Of a DNA stretch of 64,000 bases, positions 42,577 to 51,596 are shown piece by piece; position 1 is the first letter of the stretch, and every line of letters starts with the position of its first letter. A program made the position numbers and the translations under genes. The stretch is from assembly GCF_003666015.1 (NCBI RefSeq), contig NZ_QPLT01000005.1, forward strand, positions 62,001 through 126,000. The letters are read 5' to 3'. Source of the DNA: Halorubrum sp. Atlit-26R (lineage in GTDB: Archaea; Halobacteriota; Halobacteria; Halobacteriales; Haloferacaceae). Below the pieces are notes generated by a model that saw nothing but the letters and a program-made list of their open reading frames with translations, had not been told where the DNA came from and did not search any database.

Positions 42577-44019
42577 ATGAGCAACGGCGACGACGACCCG
42601 GCCGACGCCTCCGAGGAGGCCGACGCCGCGGACGACGGCGGGGACGCCGGCGAGTCGGCGGAGACGGCCGCCCCGACGCTCCCCGATGACGCGACCGAGG
42701 AGTCCCTGAACGAGTACCTCGACGAGATCGCCGACCGGCTCGAGGCCGCCGAGACGGAGGCCGACCTCGACGACGTCGAGGCGCTCTTGGACGACGCCGA
42801 GACCGGCATCGAGGAGGCGGACCTCCCCGAGCCCGACGAGGACGACGAGGACGCCGACGACCCCCGCGGCGACCTCGAGGACCGCGTCGCGGAGCTCCGC
42901 GACGGCGTCGAGGAGGCCCGCGGCCCCTACGGCGAGGACGTCGTCGACGCCGTCGAGGCCGCGTCCGGGACGGTCGCGGACACCGAGTGGACCGAGGACG
43001 GCCACGACGACGTCGCGGCCGCCGTCGCGTCGTTCGTCGACGAGGCCGCCGACGCGATCGACGACGCGGCCCCCGGCGCGATCGACGAGGCCGACGAGGA
43101 CCCCGAGGCGCTCCTAAACGAGGCCGCGGACGACGAGGCGACCGACGCCGCGGAGCCGGTCCCCCTCGACCAGCTCGTCGCGGCGCTCGACGCCGTCGCC
43201 GCGGCGGTCGGCGAGGCCGACCTCGACGCGGACGAGGACGCCGACGAGATCGCCGCCCTGTTGGCGGCGACGGACGACTTAGAGGCCGGCCTCGACGACG
43301 CCGAGGAGTGGGACGACTTGGAGACCCACGAGCAGCTCCGCGCGCAGGGGTACTACGACGTGCTCGGCCACTACAAGGACTTCCCGGTCGAGTGGGCCGC
43401 GCTGAAGGAGCACGAGGCGCGGGGGAACGTCGACATGATCCTGCTCGCGCTCGACTCGCTCGGGTCCGAGTTCATGGAGCGCCACTGCCTGGAGGCGTTC
43501 GAGCGCATGGGCAAGCGCGGCAAGACCGAGGCGTCCGTCGAGGAGGTCCTCGGCCGCGCCGAGAAGCGCGACCAGCCCGCGATCCGGATCCTCGGGAAGA
43601 TGGCGGCCGAGGAGGCGACCGACACCCTCGTCGAGTACGTCGACGAGGACTCGAACCCGCAGCTCCAGAAGGCCGTGTTCAAGGCGCTCGGCGAGATCGG
43701 CGCCGAGGAAGCCGTCCAGCCGCTGGCGAACCAGCTCGACCCCGACGGCGACACCGACGAGCTGGTCCGCCCCCACGCCGCCCGCGCGCTCGGCCTTATC
43801 GGCGACACGCGCGCCGTCGACCCCCTCGCCGACGCGCTCGAAGCGCACCCGTCCGACGACGTGCGCGCGGCCGCCGGCTGGGCGCTCCGACAGATCGGCA
43901 CCCGCGAGGCCCTTGAGGCAGTCGCCGAGTACGCCGACGAGCGCTCCTTCGTCGTCTCGACGGAGGGCGAGAAGGCCGAGCGCGCGCTCGACGAGGCCGA
44001 GCCCGCGCCGACGGCCTGA
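42577..44019 (+). CDS. HEAT-repeat domain protein with acidic N-terminus
   Basis: A 480-residue protein. Residues 1-255 are extremely acidic (Asp/Glu/Ala) and helical or disordered. Residues about 270-465 form HEAT/PBS-lyase-like repeats (ALDSLGSEFMERHCLEAFERM, landmark; AVFKALGEIGAEEAVQPLANQL; ARALGLIGDTRAVDPLADALE; AGWALRQIGTREALEAVAEY). Such repeats make protein-protein interfaces; the partner is unknown. A CTCTTAATG box at 42544-42552 fits leaderless initiation at 42577 and argues against the ATG at 42550. Confidence 0.88.
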   Translation: MSNGDDDPADASEEADAADDGGDAGESAETAAPTLPDDATEESLNEYLDEIADRLEAAETEADLDDVEALLDDAETGIEEADLPEPDEDDEDADDPRGDLEDRVAELRDGVEEARGPYGEDVVDAVEAASGTVADTEWTEDGHDDVAAAVASFVDEAADAIDDAAPGAIDEADEDPEALLNEAADDEATDAAEPVPLDQLVAALDAVAAAVGEADLDADEDADEIAALLAATDDLEAGLDDAEEWDDLETHEQLRAQGYYDVLGHYKDFPVEWAALKEHEARGNVDMILLALDSLGSEFMERHCLEAFERMGKRGKTEASVEEVLGRAEKRDQPAIRILGKMAAEEATDTLVEYVDEDSNPQLQKAVFKALGEIGAEEAVQPLANQLDPDGDTDELVRPHAARALGLIGDTRAVDPLADALEAHPSDDVRAAAGWALRQIGTREALEAVAEYADERSFVVSTEGEKAERALDEAEPAPTA

Positions 44020-44055
44020 GGGGCGCACTCCTCTCTCCCGCAGCGGTCGCGAACC

Positions 44056-44062
44056 CTTTTAG
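44056..44062 (+). promoter_or_regulatory. TATA box of the phospholipase-D-like gene
   Basis: CTTTTAG 24-30 bases before the GTG at 44086; supports the non-ATG start. Confidence 0.55.
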
Positions 44063-44085
44063 CCGATACAGGCGCCACGCTCGCC

Positions 44086-45825
44086 GTGTCACCCCGTCGT
44101 CCGAGCCGCCGGTCCCGCGTCGCCGCGCTCCTCTTGCTCGTCGCCGCGGCGACCGTCGCCTGCTCGCTTCCGGCCGCGGCCGCCCCCGTTGGCGCCGCCG
44201 CTCCGCTCGACGAGGTCGAGCCCACCTCGGCGAACGCCTCCGCCGCCGCCGGCGAGCCACGGATCGTCGAACTGTACCCGAACCCGACGACCGCGGAGAA
44301 CCGCGGCGAGTACCTCGTCGTCTCGCTGCCCGAGCGCGGGAACTGGTCGCTCTCCGACGGCTACTACGACGCCGGGATTCCGGCGAACGCCAGCGGGACC
44401 GTGACGTTGTCGACCGCGCCGAACCGGACCGCGTCGATCCTCGCCGGCGATTCGGGGACGGCCGCCGCGGTCGCGGACCGCCGCGAGATCCGCCGCCTGA
44501 CCGACTACTTTCCGCTGTCGGCGTCGGGCGACCGGATTGAGCTCCGGCGAAGCGGGACCGCGGTCGACGTCGTCGCCTACGACCGCGCCCGCGAGGGGTA
44601 CCGCTGGCGCGCCTCGTGGGGCGAGTGGCGACCCCGCGGGTACGACCCCCGCTCGCCGGAGTCGACCGCGGACGCGGCCGTGACGCCCTTCGTCCTCCCG
44701 GACAGCCCCGGGATGCCGGTCGATCCCCTCCGGAGCGCGGACGAGCGGCTGTTCGTCGCCGGCTACACGCTGACCTCGGAGCGGGTCGCCGACGCGCTCG
44801 TCGCGGCCGCCGATCGCGGCGTGCGCGTTCGCGTGCTGCTCGAGGGGTCGCCGGTCGGCGGGTTTCCGGCGCGGAGCGCGGCGCTTCTCGACCGGCTGAC
44901 GGCCGCCGGCGTCGAGGTCCGGATCCTCGACGGCGAGGTCGAGCGGTTCCGGTTCCACCACCCCAAGTACGCGGTCGCGGACGACCGCGCCGTCGTCCTC
45001 ACGGAGAACTGGAAGCCGTCCGGCACGGGCGGGCACAGCAACCGCGGGTGGGGCGTCGTCGTCGGGGGCGGCGCCGGTGTCGAGGGAGGGGCTGACGCCG
45101 GGGACGGGGCCGGAACCGACCGCGACGCCGCCGTCGCGGACGACCTCGCGGCGCTGTTCCGCGCCGACTTCGAGGCGCGCGACGCGCGGCCGTGGCGCGC
45201 CTTCCGCGCCGACACGGAGTTCCACGACGGCGGCCGCGCGAACGGCTCGTACCCGACGCGGTTCGACGCGCCAGCGGAGCCGGCGGCGGCGGACGTGACC
45301 GTCCTGACCGCCCCCGGCAATGCCGCCGACCGGATCGTCTCGCGGATCGACGCCGCCGACGAGCGGGTGCTCGCGGTCGTCCCCCGCGTGGGCGGGCCGA
45401 ACGACCGGATCGTCCGCGCGCTCCGGCGCGCCGCGGACCGCGGGGTCGACGTCCACCTGCTGCTCTCGGACGCGTGGTACGACCGCGAGGCGAACCGGAA
45501 CCTCTCCGAGCGCTTCGCCGACGAACCGATCGCCGTCGACCTCGCCGAGCCGCGCGGCCGGTTCGGGAAGGTCCACGCGAAGGGGCTCGTCGTCGACGAC
45601 GCGGCCGTCGTCGGCAGCCTCAACTGGAACCCGAGCGCCCGGACGAACAACCGAGAGGTGCTGCTCGCGGTCGAGAACGAGTCGGTCGCCGACTTCTACG
45701 CCCGCGCCTACGCCGCCGACTGGCGCGGCGGCGGGATTCAGCTCCCGATCGCCTTCGTCGGCGGGTTCGGCGTCGCGCTCGCGGCGGCCGGCGCCGTCGC
45801 TCGGAGAGGGATCGCGTTCGGCTGA
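44086..45825 (+). CDS. Secreted/membrane phospholipase D-like protein
   Basis: A 579-residue protein of the PLD superfamily. An N-terminal basic signal peptide (PRRPSRRSR then a hydrophobic segment to about residue 35) precedes a lamin-tail-like beta domain (about 55-165). Two HKD motifs follow: HHPKYAVADDRAVVLTEN near 290-307 and HAKGLVVDDAAVVGSLNWN near 500-518. A C-terminal membrane helix (about 555-575) anchors it. Substrate could be a phospholipid or a phosphodiester; extracellular location is inferred. The GTG start is supported by promoter spacing and the signal peptide. Confidence 0.88.
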   Translation: MSPRRPSRRSRVAALLLLVAAATVACSLPAAAAPVGAAAPLDEVEPTSANASAAAGEPRIVELYPNPTTAENRGEYLVVSLPERGNWSLSDGYYDAGIPANASGTVTLSTAPNRTASILAGDSGTAAAVADRREIRRLTDYFPLSASGDRIELRRSGTAVDVVAYDRAREGYRWRASWGEWRPRGYDPRSPESTADAAVTPFVLPDSPGMPVDPLRSADERLFVAGYTLTSERVADALVAAADRGVRVRVLLEGSPVGGFPARSAALLDRLTAAGVEVRILDGEVERFRFHHPKYAVADDRAVVLTENWKPSGTGGHSNRGWGVVVGGGAGVEGGADAGDGAGTDRDAAVADDLAALFRADFEARDARPWRAFRADTEFHDGGRANGSYPTRFDAPAEPAAADVTVLTAPGNAADRIVSRIDAADERVLAVVPRVGGPNDRIVRALRRAADRGVDVHLLLSDAWYDREANRNLSERFADEPIAVDLAEPRGRFGKVHAKGLVVDDAAVVGSLNWNPSARTNNREVLLAVENESVADFYARAYAADWRGGGIQLPIAFVGGFGVALAAAGAVARRGIAFG

Positions 45826-45888
45826 GAAGCGAACCCGCGGCGAGCGGGTTCCCGACCGCGGCGCCGGACAGCGGTCGCAACCGACGGC

Positions 45889-47835
45889 TCAGTCGTCGAG
45901 CGCGATGGTCGACGAGAGCGCCTCGTCGATCTCCGCGCCCGCCATCTTCTCGACGAGCGCCTCGATCACCTCGCTCCGGCGCCCCTTCACGAACTTGATC
46001 GAGCCGACGACGAGGTGCCCGCCGCCGGAGACGCCGGCCTCGGGCAGCTCGTCGTTCAGCTCGGTCACCATGTTCGGGATGTCGAGCCGGACCCCGTCCG
46101 AGCGGAGGACGCAGAAGTCGGGGCCGTAGCCGATGGTGATGACGGGGTCGCCCGTCTCCTTCACCTTCGCGTCGTGGAGCTCGCCGGTGGTCTTGCCCGG
46201 CGCGGGGTAGGTGAACCGGTGGGCGTACTCGTCGAGGTCGATCCGGTAGAGGTGCGCGCCGGAGGCGAGCCGCTCGTGTTCGACGTGGTCGTCGACGGCG
46301 TCGAGCTGGCGCTCCACGTCGCGCTCGGCGCGCTCGGAGAGGAACTCGACGAGCTCCTCGTGCCGCTCCTCGTCGTCGCAGCCGACGTTCAAGGCGTCGT
46401 TGACCAGCGTCTTCCCCTCGGAGTAGCGGAGCCAGTGGGCCGCGTAGTCGAGCGCCTCCCCGATGTCGAGGAGGTCGGACTCGTCGTACCCCGCCTCCTC
46501 GGCGAGCGCGACGTAGTCGTCCATCGCCTCCGCCTTCGAGCGGTCGGAGAGGCCGGCGACCGCCGGCACGTGTTCGAGCTCCTCGGTGAGCGACGGATCG
46601 ATCAGGCGGGCGAGCTCGACGGACATCATCCCCGTCGTGACCCGGTAGTCCTCGCCGTGGAGGTAGGGGTTGACGTGGGCGTCGAGCAGCGGCTCGACCG
46701 CCTCGGGGTCGGGGTGGTGGTGGTCGACGGCCGCGATCGGGATGTCGTAGTGCGCGAGGTTCTCGTAGGCGGGCACGTCCTCCTCGGTGGAGCCGTTGTC
46801 GAGCATTAGGAGGAAGGGGAGCTTCTGGCCGTGGCGGGCGCGGCCCTCCAGGGCGAAGTTGAGGTCGCGGGTGACGTCCTCCATCTCGTAGTAGGGCGCC
46901 TTGCTCGGGAGCCGCTTGAAGAGGTGGCGCGGCGAGTCGGGGTCACCGTGGACCTCCTCGATCAGGTTCTCCAAGGCGAGCTGGACCGGGATCGCGGCGC
47001 ACATCCCGTCGCCGTCCGCGTGGTGGCGGACGCGGATCGGGCGGCCGGCGAGCACGGTCCGGCGGAGGAGCCGGGCGAGCTCGCGGAGGTCCTCGTGGAT
47101 CGGCTCGAACGCCTCCCAGTCGACGAGGGGGTCGACGTCCGCGGGCTCGGCGCGCTCGTCGAGGGCCGCCTCGAAGCGCTCGCGGGGCTCGGCGGCGCGC
47201 TCGTCGGGGAGTCGCGTCAGCGAGTCGACCTCCAGCTGGAGCGCGTCCTCGCGGCTCTCGACCGTCCCCGAGACGTGGACCATGTCGCCGACCTCGACTT
47301 CGGGGTACGCCCGGACGCCGGCGGACTCGAAGGCCGCACAGGAGAGGACGCCGGAGGCGTCCGCGACGGCGAATATGGTGGGGCCGCCCGTCTGTTTCGC
47401 CTGGACGACCTCGCCCTCGACGGTCGCCTCGTCGCCCGGGGTGAGGCCGCGGACGCGCGAGACGGTCGGCTCGTGGGCGACGGTCTCGGTGCGGTAGTCG
47501 TCGGGGTCGACGTCGTCGAACGCCACGTCGCCGTTCTCCTTCACCTCGGTGAGTCGGACGATCAGTCGGTCGCCCACCGCGTAGTCGCCGTCGAGGTTCG
47601 ACTCGTGGACGAGTCCGCTCACGGCGTCCGAGAGGTCGACGAACACGCCGTAGTCGACGACGCCGTTGACCTCCGCGTGATACAGGGCGTCGACAGCGGC
47701 GTCCTCGAGGGTGCAGTCCGGTGCCAGGTCGTAGACGGTCGGCCGGTCGTCGGCCGCCCCCTCCGCCGCGTCGGTGTCGGGTTCGGGGCTCGAATCGCCC
47801 CGCGTGCCGGAATCCCCGGCGGTGTTTTCGCTCAT
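45889..47835 (-). CDS. DHH family phosphoesterase with S1 and OB domains (RecJ-like)
   Basis: A 648-residue protein with an S1 RNA-binding domain (about 50-105; [21 protein letters not shown] as landmark), an OB-fold nucleic-acid domain (about 120-205), a DHH catalytic domain ([15 protein letters not shown] near 265; [10 protein letters not shown] near 340; [10 protein letters not shown] near 365), and a C-terminal DHHA1 domain ending in [18 protein letters not shown]. It is typical of the haloarchaeal RecJ-like/GAN-type nucleases, some of which bind GINS. Single-strand DNA or RNA exonuclease activity is inferred from the family. Confidence 0.92.
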   Translation of the reverse strand: MSENTAGDSGTRGDSSPEPDTDAAEGAADDRPTVYDLAPDCTLEDAAVDALYHAEVNGVVDYGVFVDLSDAVSGLVHESNLDGDYAVGDRLIVRLTEVKENGDVAFDDVDPDDYRTETVAHEPTVSRVRGLTPGDEATVEGEVVQAKQTGGPTIFAVADASGVLSCAAFESAGVRAYPEVEVGDMVHVSGTVESREDALQLEVDSLTRLPDERAAEPRERFEAALDERAEPADVDPLVDWEAFEPIHEDLRELARLLRRTVLAGRPIRVRHHADGDGMCAAIPVQLALENLIEEVHGDPDSPRHLFKRLPSKAPYYEMEDVTRDLNFALEGRARHGQKLPFLLMLDNGSTEEDVPAYENLAHYDIPIAAVDHHHPDPEAVEPLLDAHVNPYLHGEDYRVTTGMMSVELARLIDPSLTEELEHVPAVAGLSDRSKAEAMDDYVALAEEAGYDESDLLDIGEALDYAAHWLRYSEGKTLVNDALNVGCDDEERHEELVEFLSERAERDVERQLDAVDDHVEHERLASGAHLYRIDLDEYAHRFTYPAPGKTTGELHDAKVKETGDPVITIGYGPDFCVLRSDGVRLDIPNMVTELNDELPEAGVSGGGHLVVGSIKFVKGRRSEVIEALVEKMAGAEIDEALSSTIALDD

Positions 47836-47975
47836 GGACGTTTCTCGGGAACGGCCGGTGTTAAGCCTGTTCTCTCGGGGCTCGGGGCCCCGACACCGCT
47901 CGCCGGCGGCCGAGGGGCGCCCCCCGCGTCCCGCGGTCCGGAACCCCTATGAGGCGACGGGGACTTGTCTCGCTC

Positions 47976-48491
47976 ATGCGACTGTTCCGCTCGGACGAGC
48001 TCCTCGGGATCGCCCGAGAGACCCTGGAGTTCGTGCTCGAGGCGAGCGAGGAGACCCACCCCAACGAGTACATGGGGTTCCTCCGCGCGGACGACGCCCG
48101 GAAGCTGGACCTCGACCGGGAGGGTCAGGTGATCACCGACGTGCTCGTCATCCCGGGGACGGAGTCGAGCCCGACGAGCGCCACCGTCCGCACCAACATG
48201 AAGCCGAACGACATGCGGTCGGTCGGTTCGGTCCACTCCCACCCGAACGGCGCGCTGCGGCCGAGCGACGCCGACCTCGCGACGTTCGGACAGGGGAAGG
48301 TACACATCATCGCCGGCGCCCCCTACGGCTGGGGCGACTGGAAGGCGTTCGACAACGAGGGGAACCAGACGACCCTCGAGGTGCTCGACGTCGAGGTGCC
48401 CGACGAGCACTTCTTCGATTTCACACAGGCGGACATCGACCGCGAGCTGGACGACCGGGACTCCGGCGGCTTCCTCTCGTGGTTCAGATGA
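47976..48491 (+). CDS. JAMM/MPN (Mov34/PAD-1) metalloprotease-like protein
   Basis: A 171-residue JAB/MPN protein. The zinc motif is [17 protein letters not shown] (His-x-His-Pro...Ser-x2-Asp), with the catalytic Glu in [11 protein letters not shown] near residue 32. Archaeal members cut ubiquitin-like SAMP conjugates (JAMM/HvJAMM). This shorter form, in front of ribL, is a separate conserved haloarchaeal group, so its substrate is uncertain. The ATG at 47976 fits leaderless spacing from CCCTATG and removes an unconserved nine-residue extension. The stop overlaps ribL (ATGA). Confidence 0.88.
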   Translation: MRLFRSDELLGIARETLEFVLEASEETHPNEYMGFLRADDARKLDLDREGQVITDVLVIPGTESSPTSATVRTNMKPNDMRSVGSVHSHPNGALRPSDADLATFGQGKVHIIAGAPYGWGDWKAFDNEGNQTTLEVLDVEVPDEHFFDFTQADIDRELDDRDSGGFLSWFR

Positions 48492-48940
48492 CGCGGGTCG
48501 TCGCGCAGGGGACGTTCGACCTCCTCCATCCCGGCCACGTTCACTACTTAGAGGACGCGGCGACGTACGGCGACGAGCTCCACGCCATCGTCGCCCGCCG
48601 CACCAACGTTACGCACAAGCCGGAACCGATCCTCTGTGCCCGTCAGCGGCGCGACATGGTCGAGGCGCTCGACGCGGTCGACGAGGCGCACCTCGGTGAC
48701 CCCGAAGACGTGTTCGTCCCCATCGAGCGGCTCGACCCCGACGTGATCGTGTTGGGGTTCGACCAGCACCACGACGAGGCCGACATCGCCGACGCGCTCG
48801 ACGCCCGCGGGATCGACTGCCGCGTCGAGCGCGCGTCGGGCCGGGAGCCGAAGTACGAGGACGAACTGCTCTCCAGCGGCGACATCGTGGACCGGATCCT
48901 GCGCGAGCGCGGCGACGGATCGGACGCGGCGCCGTCGTAG
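48488..48940 (+). CDS. ribL: FAD synthase RibL-like nucleotidyltransferase
   Basis: A 150-residue cytidylyltransferase-fold enzyme. Archaeal RibL adenylylates FMN to FAD with ATP or CTP. The catalytic [14 protein letters not shown] motif occupies residues 8-21, and the ISSTxI-like element near the C-terminus reads [12 protein letters not shown]. Translationally coupled to the MPN gene. The last 29 bases of the gene are repeated immediately downstream. Confidence 0.9.
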   Translation: MTRVVAQGTFDLLHPGHVHYLEDAATYGDELHAIVARRTNVTHKPEPILCARQRRDMVEALDAVDEAHLGDPEDVFVPIERLDPDVIVLGFDQHHDEADIADALDARGIDCRVERASGREPKYEDELLSSGDIVDRILRERGDGSDAAPS

Positions 48941-48996
48941 CTCGGACGCGGCGACGGATCGGACGCGGCGACGGATCGGACGCGGCGCCGTCGTAG
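48912..48996. repeat. Tandem duplication of the ribL gene end
   Basis: The 3' end of ribL (48912-48940, through its TAG) recurs exactly 56 bases downstream at 48968-48996, with an additional 17-base copy of CGACGGATCGGACGCGG at 48952. Slippage-type duplication. Confidence 0.85.
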
Positions 48997-49093
48997 GTCA
49001 CGGCCGCGGAGCCCCCCGACAGCGGGAAACGCGCGGACCCCGACGGGTGCGGAAGCGCGGGGTCTAAATGGACTGACTCCCAAACCGAGGTGA

Positions 49094-50515
49094 GTGAACA
49101 TCCCCGACAAGTTCCCCGCCGTGTTGGCCGCGGCCGCGATGGGCGTGTACCTGCTCGTCGTCGTCGGCGCGACCACCTCCCTCACGGAGGCGGCGACCGC
49201 CTGCGGCGGCTGGCCCGCCTGCGGGAGCGGCGCCGCCCTGCCGACGGCGACCGCGGGGTGGATCGCCCTCGGCCATCGAGCCCTCGCCGTCGTCGTCGGG
49301 CTCCTCGTCGCGCTCTCGGCCGCGCTCGCGTGGCGGAACGGCGCCGACCGCCGGGTCCGGGTCGCGCTCGCGGTCGCGCTCGTCGTCTACCCCGCACAGG
49401 CGGGGGTCGGCGCGCTCGTCGCGCTCGGCGACCTGCCCGCCGCGCTCGGCTCCGCACACCTCCTCCTCGGCGTCGGCATCTTCGGCGCGGTCCTCGCGGC
49501 GCTCGCGTGGTGGCTGGAGGCCGAGACGGGGAGCCCCGACGACGCCCCCGACGACTTCGAGCCCGGCACCGACCACCTCCCGCCGGTCGAGGAGGCGCCG
49601 GAGCCGTCGATCCCGTCCGCGACGCTGCCGCGGCTGAAGGCGACCGCGGCGGCGTACTTCCGGCTGATGAAGCCGCGGCTGATGTGGCTGCTCTGTCTCG
49701 TCGCCGCAGCCGCGATGGCGCTCGCCCAGCCGGTGGCGACCGCCGGCGCGCCCGGGTTCACGCCCCCGGTCGTGGCCGCCACGCTGGCCGGCGGCGCGCT
49801 CTCCATCGGGGCCTCCGGCACGTTCAATCACGTCCTCGAACGCGACGTGGACAAGCGGATGCAGCGGACCAACGACCGCCCGCTCGCGACCGACCTCGTC
49901 CCCGTCCCGCACGCGCTCGCGTTCGGCGGCCTGCTGACCGTCGTCTCGCTCGCGCTGTTCTGGACGGTGAACCCGCTGACGGCGGCGCTCGGGCTGGTGG
50001 CGATCCTGTTTTACAGCGTCGTGTACACGCTCGTCCTCAAGCCGAACACGGTCCAGAACACCGTTATCGGCGGCGCGGCCGGCGCGCTCCCGGCGCTCAT
50101 CGGCTGGGCCGCGGTCACGGGCGAGGTCGGCGGCGGCGGGCTGCTGCTCGCCCTCGTCATCTTCCTGTGGACGCCCGCGCACTTCTACAACCTCGCGTTG
50201 GCGTACAAGGACGACTACGAGCGCGGCGGCTTCCCGATGATGCCAGTCGTGCGCGGCGAGACGACGACCCGCCGCCACATCCTCTGGTACCTCGGCGCGA
50301 CGCTGGTCGCCGCGGTCGCGCTCGCGGCGGCCGCCGACCCGCTCGGCGCGCTGTACGCCGTCGTCGGCGTCGGCGTCGGCGCCGTCTTCCTCTGGGCGGT
50401 CGTCCGGCTCCACTACGAGCAGACGGAGAGCGCGGCGTTCCGCGCGTTCCACGCCTCGAACGCCTACCTCGGGCTGCTGCTGTTCGCCGTCGTCTTCGAC
50501 GCGCTGGTGGTGTGA
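49094..50515 (+). CDS. ctaB: Protoheme IX farnesyltransferase fused to a half heme-A-synthase domain
   Basis: A 473-residue membrane protein making heme O for heme-copper oxidases. Residues about 190-473 are CtaB: LMKPRLMWLL, the NHVLERDVDKRMQRTNDRPL motif binding the isoprenoid diphosphate near 246-265, and FLWTPAHFYNLALAYKDDY. The N-terminal ~140 residues have four helices with a Cys pair (C37-GGWPA-C43), H61 in GHRALAV and H122 in SAHLLLG. This is the pattern of one half of heme A synthase CtaA, so the protein is a CtaA-half/CtaB fusion. The GTG start at 49094 gives the usual MNIPDKFP opening. It lies 4 kb before the oxidase subunit genes. Confidence 0.9.
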   Translation: MNIPDKFPAVLAAAAMGVYLLVVVGATTSLTEAATACGGWPACGSGAALPTATAGWIALGHRALAVVVGLLVALSAALAWRNGADRRVRVALAVALVVYPAQAGVGALVALGDLPAALGSAHLLLGVGIFGAVLAALAWWLEAETGSPDDAPDDFEPGTDHLPPVEEAPEPSIPSATLPRLKATAAAYFRLMKPRLMWLLCLVAAAAMALAQPVATAGAPGFTPPVVAATLAGGALSIGASGTFNHVLERDVDKRMQRTNDRPLATDLVPVPHALAFGGLLTVVSLALFWTVNPLTAALGLVAILFYSVVYTLVLKPNTVQNTVIGGAAGALPALIGWAAVTGEVGGGGLLLALVIFLWTPAHFYNLALAYKDDYERGGFPMMPVVRGETTTRRHILWYLGATLVAAVALAAAADPLGALYAVVGVGVGAVFLWAVVRLHYEQTESAAFRAFHASNAYLGLLLFAVVFDALVV

Positions 50516-50562
50516 GGGGGTCGGCGGCGTCGCGGTTCGTCGCGACCGCCCGCGACCCGCCC

Positions 50563-50568
50563 TTTTAA
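50563..50568 (+). promoter_or_regulatory. TATA box of the Rdx-family gene
   Basis: TTTTAA 26 bases before the ATG at 50594. Confidence 0.55.
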
Positions 50569-50593
50569 TCCGGTTCGCGTCCTACCTCGCGGT

Positions 50594-50836
50594 ATGACAC
50601 GCGTCGAAGTCGAGTACTGCGTTCCCTGTGGCATGTTGAACCGCGCGCAGGACGTCTCGGAGGCGATCCTCAAACAGTTCGGCGAGGGAATCGACGAGGT
50701 CGCGCTGGTAACCGGTGACGACGGCGTGTTCGTCGTCCGGGTCGGCGACGAGACCGTCTTCGACAAGACGGAAGACGAGTACGACGTCGACGCCATCGTC
50801 CGCGCGGTCAGGCCGCACGTCGGCGCGACGGCGTAG
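50594..50836 (+). CDS. SelT/SelW/SelH (Rdx) family thioredoxin-fold protein
   Basis: An 80-residue Rdx-family protein. The redox motif is CVPCG near residues 9-13, in the position where vertebrate SelW has CxxU. The remaining beta-alpha pattern (EAILKQFGEGIDEVALVTGD, GDETVFDKTED) is typical. Probably a thiol redox protein of unknown partner; its place between ctaB and the copper ATPase gene may link it to oxidase assembly. Confidence 0.9.
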   Translation: MTRVEVEYCVPCGMLNRAQDVSEAILKQFGEGIDEVALVTGDDGVFVVRVGDETVFDKTEDEYDVDAIVRAVRPHVGATA

Positions 50837-50942
50837 CCGCCGGCTCCGGCGTCGCCCCCTTCCTCGGCGAACGCCCCGCGATTCCTGACTCTCGTTCACA
50901 CGGCACAAGCTAATTGTCCCTCGGCCGCGAACCGCCCCGACG

Positions 50943-51536
50943 ATGTCGGACTCATCGAAACGGGCGCGAGGCGGGCCTCCGGCCGACGATCCGACGCGTG
51001 AGTCGGACGATCCGACGTTCGGCGGCGACGCCGCGCCCGCCGCTGACGACCGGCCGCAGCTCGCGCGGACCTGGTATCGGTCCCGGCTCGGGACCGCCGT
51101 CGTCGCCGTCGACGTCCTCCTCACCGCCGTCCTCGCGGCCGCGGCGTCCGTGGCGATCGACGCGCCGTTCGCCGGGATCGCCGGTCTCGCTCCGGGGGTC
51201 GTCCCGCCGTTCGTTCCGCTGTTCAGCCTGCTCGGCGCGCTGGGGTTCGTGTTCACGGCCTTAGTCGAGCGCTTCGACGCGTCGGTCGGCACGCTGGTCC
51301 GGTACAACCTCCGGCTGCCGGCCGCGCTCCCGCTCGGGGTCGGGGTCTACCTGCTCTCGGACCTCGTCCTCGGGCAGGGCGTCGACGAGGTGCCGCTCGT
51401 CGTCGGGACCGTCTTCCTCTCGGGGCTGTACGTGAACCTCGCGTACAAGCGCAAGCGCCTCGGCGCGCTGGCGCGCCGGCTCCTCCCCCCGGGCCGCGGC
51501 GGGAGCGAGGACCGCTCGGGACGCGGCGGGAACTGA
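50943..51536 (+). CDS. Haloarchaeal four-helix membrane protein
   Basis: A 197-residue protein. An acidic disordered N-terminus (residues 1-40) is followed by four membrane helices (about 50-72, 85-107, 120-138, 147-166) and a basic tail (YKRKRLGALARRLLPPGRGG). It is convergent with the copper ATPase gene. A TAATTG-containing promoter lies near 50917. No family recognised; co-location with oxidase genes is the only hint. Confidence 0.75.
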   Translation: MSDSSKRARGGPPADDPTRESDDPTFGGDAAPAADDRPQLARTWYRSRLGTAVVAVDVLLTAVLAAAASVAIDAPFAGIAGLAPGVVPPFVPLFSLLGALGFVFTALVERFDASVGTLVRYNLRLPAALPLGVGVYLLSDLVLGQGVDEVPLVVGTVFLSGLYVNLAYKRKRLGALARRLLPPGRGGSEDRSGRGGN

Positions 51537-51542
51537 CGGAGC

Positions 51543-51596
51543 GCGTGAGCGTCGGTCGCTCGCGTGAGCGTCGGTCGCTCGCGTGAGCGTCAGTCG
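51543..51596. repeat. 19-base tandem repeats overlapping the end of the ATPase gene
   Basis: GCGTGAGCGTCGGTCGCTC occurs at 51543 and 51562, with a partial third copy at 51581-51596. That copy contains the stop codon and last codons of the minus-strand copper ATPase gene. Confidence 0.85.
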
